A stretch of 11,199 nt of DNA from Gallionellaceae bacterium (GTDB taxonomy: Bacteria; Pseudomonadota; Gammaproteobacteria; Burkholderiales; Gallionellaceae): positions 8,652 through 19,850 of the forward strand of contig DMCN01000057.1 in NCBI GenBank assembly GCA_003445795.1, written 5' to 3'. Position numbers and translations under genes: made by a program. Shown piece by piece: positions 7,061 to 11,199 of this stretch. Positions within the stretch are counted from its first letter, which is position 1. Each line of letters starts with the position of its first letter. Under the pieces are notes generated by a model. It searched no databases and was not told the DNA's origin. It worked only from the letters and a program-made list of their open reading frames with translations.

Positions 7061-7444
7061 ATGCAACGAACCATGCTACAGGCCAAATTGCACCGCGTGC
7101 GCGTGACGCAGTCCGAACTGCATTACGAGGGTTCGTGCGCCATCGACGATGACCTGTTGGATGCGTCCGGCATCAGGGAATATCAGGCCATCGATATCTA
7201 CAACGTCACCAACGGCGAACGCTTCAGCACCTATGCCATCCGCGCCGAGCGCGGCTCGCGCACTATCTCGGTCAACGGCGCGGCAGCACACAAGGCGAAT
7301 CCCGGCGACATCCTTATCATCGCGGCTTTCTCCGTTTATTCCGAGTTGGAGCTGCAGAAGTACCATCCCACGCTTGTGTATGTGGATGAGCACAACCGCA
7401 TCATCGAAAAGCGCGACAACATACCCGTCCAGGCCGCAGCCTGA
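7061..7444 (+). CDS. panD: Aspartate 1-decarboxylase (pyruvoyl enzyme precursor)
   Basis: PanD decarboxylates L-aspartate to beta-alanine for pantothenate synthesis. The 127-residue proenzyme cleaves itself between G24 and S25 in YEGSCAID, and Ser25 becomes the pyruvoyl cofactor. RTMLQAKLHRVRVT, EYQAIDIYNVTNGERFSTYA and ERGSRTISVNGAAAHKANPG are all conserved, including the catalytic-site Tyr/Arg region. Length matches E. coli PanD (126 residues). The ATG at 7061 is set by AGGAGG 5 bases upstream. Unlike panB and panC it has an 87-bp upstream gap with its own -10 and a leader frame, so it is probably regulated separately. Gammaproteobacterial PanD also needs the PanZ/PanM activator, and nothing here shows whether this one does. 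Confidence 0.96.
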   Translation: MQRTMLQAKLHRVRVTQSELHYEGSCAIDDDLLDASGIREYQAIDIYNVTNGERFSTYAIRAERGSRTISVNGAAAHKANPGDILIIAAFSVYSELELQKYHPTLVYVDEHNRIIEKRDNIPVQAAA

Positions 7445-7447
7445 ATG

Positions 7448-7475
7448 AACGAGCCCCGCAAAAGCGAGGCTCGTT
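7448..7475 (+). terminator. Hairpin terminator after panD
   Basis: AACGAGCCCCGC (7448-7459) pairs with GCGAGGCTCGTT (7464-7475) around an AAAA loop, a 12-position stem with one C-A mismatch (7456/7467). It starts 4 bp after the panD stop. The downstream tract (TTGTATAAATAT) is AT-rich rather than a clean T run, so termination strength is uncertain. Its core resembles the hairpin at 10937-10972. Confidence 0.75.
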
Positions 7476-7480
7476 GTATA

Positions 7481-7530
7481 AATATCAAAATATTCAATTA
7501 AGTACTTAATCCTCCCGAAAGGGTCGGGAT
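7481..7530. promoter_or_regulatory. Cluster of three dyads in the AT-rich spacer before the envelope cassette
   Basis: Three inverted repeats follow each other: AATAT/ATATT (7481-7485, 7490-7494), a perfect 14-bp palindrome ATTAAGTACTTAAT (7497-7510), and TCCCGA/TCGGGA with a 5-nt loop (7513-7518, 7524-7529). The uninterrupted palindrome has the form of a dimeric regulator operator, while the third dyad could form an RNA hairpin. No regulator can be named. The rest of the spacer (7531-7622) contains only the weak promoter candidate listed next and the ribosome-binding site of the following gene. Confidence 0.35.
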
Positions 7531-7547
7531 GTAGTCCATTTGTCGTA

Positions 7548-7576
7548 TTGACCCCGCGTAATCAAACACGTAACCT
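7548..7576 (+). promoter_or_regulatory. Weak promoter candidate for the envelope cassette
   Basis: TTGACC (7548-7553) is a good -35 match and is followed after 17 bp by TAACCT (7571-7576), a poor -10. An alternative -10 is TATATA or TATAAA at 7586-7593, which lacks a -35 at the right distance. The element lies 18-50 bp downstream of the dyad cluster. Assignment is tentative. Confidence 0.25.
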
Positions 7577-7622
7577 GATCACACATATATAAAGAATAAC
7601 AGGCGAGTGGGAGATGGTGGCG

Positions 7623-9056
7623 ATGAAAAATCGGGTTCAACAAATCGTTTTAGGATGCTTGGGGTTGTTTTTCGCCCTGTCAGTTTTTGCGGCTGACACC
7701 GTGAGCGACAAGGGCGCAAGCCAGATATCCAAGGCGAATACATTGGTTCAGGCGGGAAAATTCAAGACGGCATACAAGCTATTGCAGCCACTGGAATTTG
7801 AGTTGGCTGGGAACGTGCAATACGACTATCTGCTGGGTGTCTGTGCCGTAAATGCGGGAAAACCCGACAGGGCTACCATCGCTTTGGAACGAGTCGTTGC
7901 AACCAATCCCGGCTATGGTGATGCGCGGCAGTGGTTGGCTATCGCCTATTTCCAATCGGGAGATATGGATCGCGCGAAGAAGGAGTTCAACACGGTTCTG
8001 GAGCAAAAGTCTTCCGCGCAGACCAAGTCAACGGCGAATCAGTACCTCAAAGCGATCAAGCAGCAAGAGGATGCCAAGGAAGTCGCCGCGAAAAAGGCGC
8101 AGCAACCCTATTTGCTTGGCGGAATAGAGCTTGGCTACGGACACGACTCGAGTATCGCGACGGTGCCTGATGCCTATTCTTCTGCCTATTCCGCATCGAT
8201 AGGTGTAGCCCCGCCGCCCGACAAGCCCAGCATTCCAAGCGGCATTTCGGACAACTTCTCCCTTCTGAATCTCAACATGGAAGGGCGCGTTCCTTTTGCC
8301 TCGGTCGGGACTTACGGTTTCGTCTCAGTTGACTCCAGCCATCGGGCTTATAACAACCATAGCTCGATGAATTCGCACACCAGCCTGGTGAAAGGCGGGG
8401 TGAGTGCCACATCGCAGGGCGATACCTATCGTTTTGATGTCGCGCGTCGCGGGTATCGTCAACAGGGGACGGAAACAGGCTATACGAACAACAGCGCGCA
8501 AAACTCGGTGACAGGAGATGTGCGATTCATGGTCAGCGCTCGTGACTATTGGGCGTTCACGGTTCAATACAACACGCCGCGTTATGTGACATCTCCGGAT
8601 CAAGACACCAACCAGATGATGTACGGAACTAACTTCATGCATATCTTTGCGCAGGAAGGGTCACCGTTGATCTATTTTGCGCTGAACCACGCACGCGATC
8701 GTGCGGTACGTGAACTGACGAACCACTCACCGCTGATTTCTTCGACGGATGTCAGCAGAAACACCAATACCGTCATGCTCTACTCACAGTATTCGTTTGG
8801 TAAAGATGTCGATGTGACGGGCATGTGGATGAAGAGTTTCCGTAAAGACACTAAAGCGTATGCGCGTGCCTATGTGGCTGAATTGCCATATGGCAGGGAT
8901 GCCATGACCGTACTTATGTTGGGAATGAATTGGCGCCCTGCACCGAATTGGATCTTGCATCCGCAGTGGATGCGTATAAAAAACGCATCGAACATCCCTT
9001 TGTACGGGTTCCAAAAGACCGAGTTCAGTCTGAGCCTGAAAAGGGAATTTAAGTAA
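7623..9056 (+). CDS. Exported TPR protein with predicted C-terminal outer-membrane beta-barrel
   Basis: A 477-residue protein with a Sec signal peptide (KNR, hydrophobic core 8-22, cleavage probably after A23 or A24 in VFAAD). Residues about 34-146 form helical TPR-like repeats (for example YDYLLGVCAVNAGKPDRATIAL and ARQWLAIAYFQSGDMDRAKKEF), then a charged helix (146-160). Residues 163-477 look like an amphipathic beta-barrel: alternating aromatic/polar strands, a start LGGIELGYGHDSSI, many Tyr/Asn/Ser/Gly, and a last strand ending LSLKREFK with Phe one residue from the end. The TPR-plus-barrel layout resembles SLAM-type (DUF560) export proteins and other TPR-barrel outer-membrane proteins, but I cannot prove homology. 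The ATG at 7623 has GGGAG 9 bases upstream; an in-frame ATG at 7614 would add three residues. Two S74-domain genes follow at 23-bp spacings, pointing to a role in their export or surface anchoring. Confidence 0.7.
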   Translation: MKNRVQQIVLGCLGLFFALSVFAADTVSDKGASQISKANTLVQAGKFKTAYKLLQPLEFELAGNVQYDYLLGVCAVNAGKPDRATIALERVVATNPGYGDARQWLAIAYFQSGDMDRAKKEFNTVLEQKSSAQTKSTANQYLKAIKQQEDAKEVAAKKAQQPYLLGGIELGYGHDSSIATVPDAYSSAYSASIGVAPPPDKPSIPSGISDNFSLLNLNMEGRVPFASVGTYGFVSVDSSHRAYNNHSSMNSHTSLVKGGVSATSQGDTYRFDVARRGYRQQGTETGYTNNSAQNSVTGDVRFMVSARDYWAFTVQYNTPRYVTSPDQDTNQMMYGTNFMHIFAQEGSPLIYFALNHARDRAVRELTNHSPLISSTDVSRNTNTVMLYSQYSFGKDVDVTGMWMKSFRKDTKAYARAYVAELPYGRDAMTVLMLGMNWRPAPNWILHPQWMRIKNASNIPLYGFQKTEFSLSLKREFK

Positions 9057-9079
9057 CTTGCAAGTATTGGAGGTGTGAC

Positions 9080-9739
9080 ATGAAAACTACACAGTTGATA
9101 GCAATGGCCCTATCCGGTGTGCTGGTTGCATCCGGATCATACGCAGATGATCTGTCAGTGCAGGAAAATTCGATCAGGAAGGCGGCCCGTGTCCGGCAGC
9201 AGACGGCTCCTCCGGTCAGTGTGCAGAATACGCCCGCTCCTGTGAATCAGGTTGCGCCGGCACTGACAAGGCCTCTAGTGATGGCCCCGCTTCCGGTTCT
9301 GGCACCCGCGGCGCCGTTAGTGCCTATGGTCGCTCCTAGATTGTTGAATCCCCCGGTGTTGACGGTGAATCCGGTGCCGCTGCCGGTAATTGCGCCCATC
9401 GCGCCTCCCGTCTTCACAGCAATGCCGATTCTGCCGGTAATCACACCGCCGTTGATTGTGATTCCGCCGCCCCCGCTGGTGTTGCTGCCACCTCCCATCA
9501 TCACCGTACCTATTGTGTTTGTGCCTCCGCCGATCATTTATAGAACTTCCGATCGACGTCTGAAAACGAATATCCATCGTATCGGTACTCACCCGCGCGG
9601 ATTTGGCATCTATGAGTATGACTATGTTTGGGGTGAGCACGCGGTCGGAGTGATGGCGGATGAGGTTATGGTCAGCATGCCCGAGGCTGTACTCAGGGGC
9701 GAGGATGGGTATGACAGAGTGGATTATTCGAAACTGTAG
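9080..9739 (+). CDS. Secreted proline-rich protein with C-terminal S74 (endosialidase-type chaperone) domain
   Basis: A 219-residue protein in three parts. Residues 1-22 are a signal peptide (cleavage probably near GSYA-DD). Residues about 40-153 are a low-complexity region rich in Pro, Val, Leu, Ile and Ala (LPVIAPIAPP, IPPPPLVLLPPP), with no recognisable fold. Residues 157-219 are a short S74 domain: SDRRLK, IGTHPRGFGIYEYDYVWGE, GVMADEV and a final DGYDRVDYSKL. S157 and K162 have the five-residue spacing of the Ser-Lys dyad used for self-cleavage by phage endosialidase chaperone domains, so cleavage just before S157 is possible. GGAGG (9069-9073) lies 6 bases before the ATG. In phages this domain trimerises tail spikes and fibres; here the passenger is proline-rich and the gene lies in a bacterial operon. 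The function is unknown. The domain call is strong, activity is inferred. Confidence 0.8.
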   Translation: MKTTQLIAMALSGVLVASGSYADDLSVQENSIRKAARVRQQTAPPVSVQNTPAPVNQVAPALTRPLVMAPLPVLAPAAPLVPMVAPRLLNPPVLTVNPVPLPVIAPIAPPVFTAMPILPVITPPLIVIPPPPLVLLPPPIITVPIVFVPPPIIYRTSDRRLKTNIHRIGTHPRGFGIYEYDYVWGEHAVGVMADEVMVSMPEAVLRGEDGYDRVDYSKL

Positions 9740-9762
9740 AAGGTGATTCGGGAGTGGAAATC

Positions 9763-10920
9763 ATGAAAAACTTTATTTTCGCTGTAGGCGCTCTTGCAGC
9801 GCTTGTCTCGCTGGACGTTGCCGCGGCAGCCGGGAGTTTTCAGTTTGTCTCCGGGGATGTAAAGGTGACTTCGGCGACAGGCAAGGATCGCATTGCCCGC
9901 AAAGGTGGCGATATCAACGAAGGAGATACGATCACTTCCGCCGCTTCCGCCTCTGCGCAGGTGAAGATGAAGGATGATGGTTTGATCATCGTGCGTCCGG
10001 AAACCAAGTTGCGTATCACGACTTTCCGCTTTAGCGGCAAAGCTGATGGGTCTGAACGCAGTTTGATCTCATTGGTAAAAGGTGGGTTTCGAGCCATCAC
10101 AGGAATGATCGGTCGTAGCAATAAGGAAAACTACAAGATCGAAACACCGACCGCGACGATCGGTATCCGGGGAACTGACCATGAGCCGATGTTCATCCCT
10201 AATCCGGTGGATGGGCGTCCTGCTCTGGGAGAACCGGGAACATATGACAAGGTGAATAGCGGGGCGGCAGTGCTTTCGACTGCAAAGGGTTTGGTGGTCA
10301 TCAATCCCAATAGTGCAGGTTTTGTACCCAACTTGGCCAATGCGAGGCCGACCATATTGCCCAATATCCCCGCCTTCTATCGACCGCCAACCAGGGATGA
10401 GCCGGCAATCGTCCCGGTTGCCAGGCAACAGCCAGTGGGGACACTGGCCAGCCCGGGGGGGCTGATCAAGGGGTCGACTCTTACTAAGGCGCCGCTCACA
10501 AACAACTTGCCGGTAACGACATTGAAGCCGGTAACGGGCACACTGGCTGCGCCTGTCACTGCGCTGCCGACGACTACGAAGACGTTGCAGCCGCTGACGA
10601 CCACTATTCAGCCGATCACAACAACGATCCAGCCTGCAACGACTATTCAGCCGGCAACGACGATCCAGCCGCTCACGACGACGATCCAACCGCTCACCAC
10701 AACGATCCAGCCAACGCTTACCATCTCGGATAGGCGCCTGAAGAAGAACATCAAACGTATCGGCACACATCCGTTGGGAATCGGTATGTATGAGTTCGAT
10801 TACGTGTGGGGTGAACATGCGAAGGGCGTGATGGCTGATGAGGTCCGCACTGTCAGACCCGATGCAGTGACCAGAGGTGCCGACGGATTCGATCGCGTGG
10901 ATTACAGCAAATTGAAATGA
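9763..10920 (+). CDS. Secreted FecR-domain protein with Thr-Gln-Pro repeats and C-terminal S74 domain
   Basis: A 385-residue protein. Residues 1-23 are a signal peptide (VAAAA-GSF region). Residues about 28-140 form a FecR-like domain: GDVKV, a GGDINEGDTITS segment, VRPETKLRI, SLVKGGFRAITG and the diagnostic ATIGIRGTD (131-139). Residues 140-270 are a Pro/Thr/Asn-rich linker. Residues 275-317 are tandem IQP-(L/I/A)-TT(T) units. The end is an S74 domain from S322 (SDRRLKKNIKRIGTHP to DYSKLK), with the S322/K327 pair spaced as in self-cleaving chaperone domains. It is 76% identical by eye count to the S74 domain of the preceding protein. GGGAG (9750-9754) favours the ATG at 9763 over the GTG at 9754. 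No transmembrane helix follows the FecR region, so it is not a classical FecR sigma regulator. A FecR-S74 fusion is unfamiliar to me; the role is unknown. Confidence 0.78.
   Translation: MKNFIFAVGALAALVSLDVAAAAGSFQFVSGDVKVTSATGKDRIARKGGDINEGDTITSAASASAQVKMKDDGLIIVRPETKLRITTFRFSGKADGSERSLISLVKGGFRAITGMIGRSNKENYKIETPTATIGIRGTDHEPMFIPNPVDGRPALGEPGTYDKVNSGAAVLSTAKGLVVINPNSAGFVPNLANARPTILPNIPAFYRPPTRDEPAIVPVARQQPVGTLASPGGLIKGSTLTKAPLTNNLPVTTLKPVTGTLAAPVTALPTTTKTLQPLTTTIQPITTTIQPATTIQPATTIQPLTTTIQPLTTTIQPTLTISDRRLKKNIKRIGTHPLGIGMYEFDYVWGEHAKGVMADEVRTVRPDAVTRGADGFDRVDYSKLK
10585..10713 (+). repeat. Tandem coding repeat, IQP(L/I/A)TT(T)
   Basis: Seven (L/I)QP-started units of 18 or 21 bases encode residues 275-317 of the FecR-S74 protein: (L/I)QP-L/I-TTT, IQP-A-TT twice, then IQP-L-TTT twice and a final IQP. 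Core DNA words such as ACGATCCAGCCG and ACTATTCAGCCG recur with synonymous changes. Six- and seven-residue units are mixed, which fits expansion by slippage or unequal recombination. The repeat is a likely extended spacer directly before the S74 domain. Confidence 0.85.
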
Positions 10921-10936
10921 GTGTTGCCGCATCCTG

Positions 10937-10972
10937 AAACGACAAGCCCCGCGAAAGCGGGGCTTGTCGTTT
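10937..10972. terminator. Bidirectional terminator between the cassette and purB
   Basis: AAACGACAAGCCCCGC (10937-10952) and its exact complement (10957-10972) form a perfect 16-bp stem closed by a GAAA tetraloop. The A-run on the left and T-run on the right give a short U tract on both strands. It starts 17 bp after the FecR-S74 stop and lies 20 bp beyond the purB stop, so it can serve both convergent transcripts. Confidence 0.9.
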
Positions 10973-10992
10973 GTGCTACCGGAAAAGCCGGC

Positions 10993-11199
10993 TCAGATGC
11001 GCTTCGCCAGTTCCGCCGCCTTGCCTGTATAGGTCTCCGGGCTCAGCGCCTGCAGACGTTGTTTCTCGCTCGCGGGGATGTTCAGTGTCTGGATGAAGGC
11101 TGCCAGGCTTTCCTTGTTGATGCCGCCCTTGCCGCGCGTGAGTTCCTTGAGCTTGTCGTAGGCGTTCTCGATGTTGTAGCGGCGCATCACGGTCTGGAT
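10993..11199 (-). CDS. purB: Adenylosuccinate lyase, C-terminal part only
   Basis: PurB removes fumarate from SAICAR and from adenylosuccinate in purine synthesis. Only the last 68 residues are present. They read IQTVMRRYNIENAYDKLKEL, then TRGKGGINKESLAAFI, then the C-terminus ETYTGKAAELAKRI. This matches the C-terminus of the E. coli-type long PurB (there, YEKLKELTRGK and PANYIGRA). The reading frame is open to the right edge and ends with TGA at 10993-10995. The gene converges on the envelope cassette with a shared terminator between. The active site lies outside the window. Confidence 0.93.
   Translation of the reverse strand: MQTVMRRYNIENAYDKLKELTRGKGGINKESLAAFIQTLNIPASEKQRLQALSPETYTGKAAELAKRI

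Noticed and set aside
7571..7590. CRP-like half site TGATCACA
   Set aside because: Only one half resembles the consensus; the partner TGTGA half is missing at the required distance.
7623..7700. Possible lipobox (VLGC) in the TPR-barrel signal peptide
   Set aside because: The cysteine at residue 12 lies in the middle of the hydrophobic core and is followed by more hydrophobic residues; a signal peptidase I site (VFA-AD) fits better.
9247..9640. Minus-strand Gly/Thr-rich and Arg/His-rich frames opposite the proline-rich S74 gene
   Set aside because: Complement of proline codons gives Gly-rich sequence; the plus strand has the signal peptide, ribosome-binding site and S74 domain.
10585..10713. 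CRISPR-like repeat array
   Set aside because: Units are 18-21 bases, in frame, with no spacers, and encode a protein repeat.
9080..10920. S74 domains as evidence of a prophage remnant
   Set aside because: No integrase, capsid, tail, lysis or att-like sequence is present, and both proteins carry Sec signal peptides, which phage fibres lack.

Overview
The window looks like a chromosomal segment of a Betaproteobacterium. The closest impression is the iron-oxidiser/nitrifier group (Gallionellaceae/Nitrosomonadales), judged from protein similarity recalled from memory and from the gene order purM / AI-2E permease-hda-HAD phosphatase / pcnB-folK-deoxynucleoside kinase-panB-panC-panD. This assignment is an inference; no database search was possible.

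Layout. Positions 1-326 (minus) hold the 5' part of purM, reading off the left edge. From a 65-bp divergent gap, a plus-strand group follows: an AI-2E/PerM-type permease (392-1450), hda (1452-2111) and a HAD-IB phosphatase (2148-2810). A TATAAT-bearing inverted repeat and a leader hairpin (2827-2868) precede a tightly packed operon: pcnB, folK, a deoxynucleoside kinase, panB and panC (2886-6973). Its junctions are TGATG stop/start overlaps or gaps of 0-1 bp. panD (7061-7444) has its own TATAAT-like promoter and an apparent 12-codon leader peptide. The last two leader codons are the AGGAGG ribosome-binding site of panD. A hairpin terminator (7448-7475) ends this block.

From 7476 the character changes. 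An AT-rich, palindrome-rich spacer leads into a three-gene cassette of exported proteins: a TPR plus predicted outer-membrane beta-barrel protein (7623-9056), a signal peptide/proline-rich/short S74 (intramolecular chaperone) protein (9080-9739), and a signal peptide/FecR-domain/Thr-Gln-Pro-repeat/S74 protein (9763-10920). Both intergenic gaps in the cassette are 23 bp, so the genes are probably co-transcribed. A perfect 16-bp-stem hairpin (10937-10972) closes the cassette and separates it from the convergent 3' end of purB (minus, 10993 to the right edge).

How the genes work together. The housekeeping part covers purine synthesis (purM, purB), replication control (hda), RNA 3' polyadenylation (pcnB), folate synthesis (folK), deoxynucleoside salvage and pantothenate synthesis (panB, panC, panD; no ketopantoate reductase gene is present here). 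The cassette between panD and purB is the part least explained by known systems. My working hypothesis is an envelope or surface system in which a TPR-barrel outer-membrane protein exports or anchors two S74-tipped partners that share a 76% identical C-terminal domain but have unrelated passengers.
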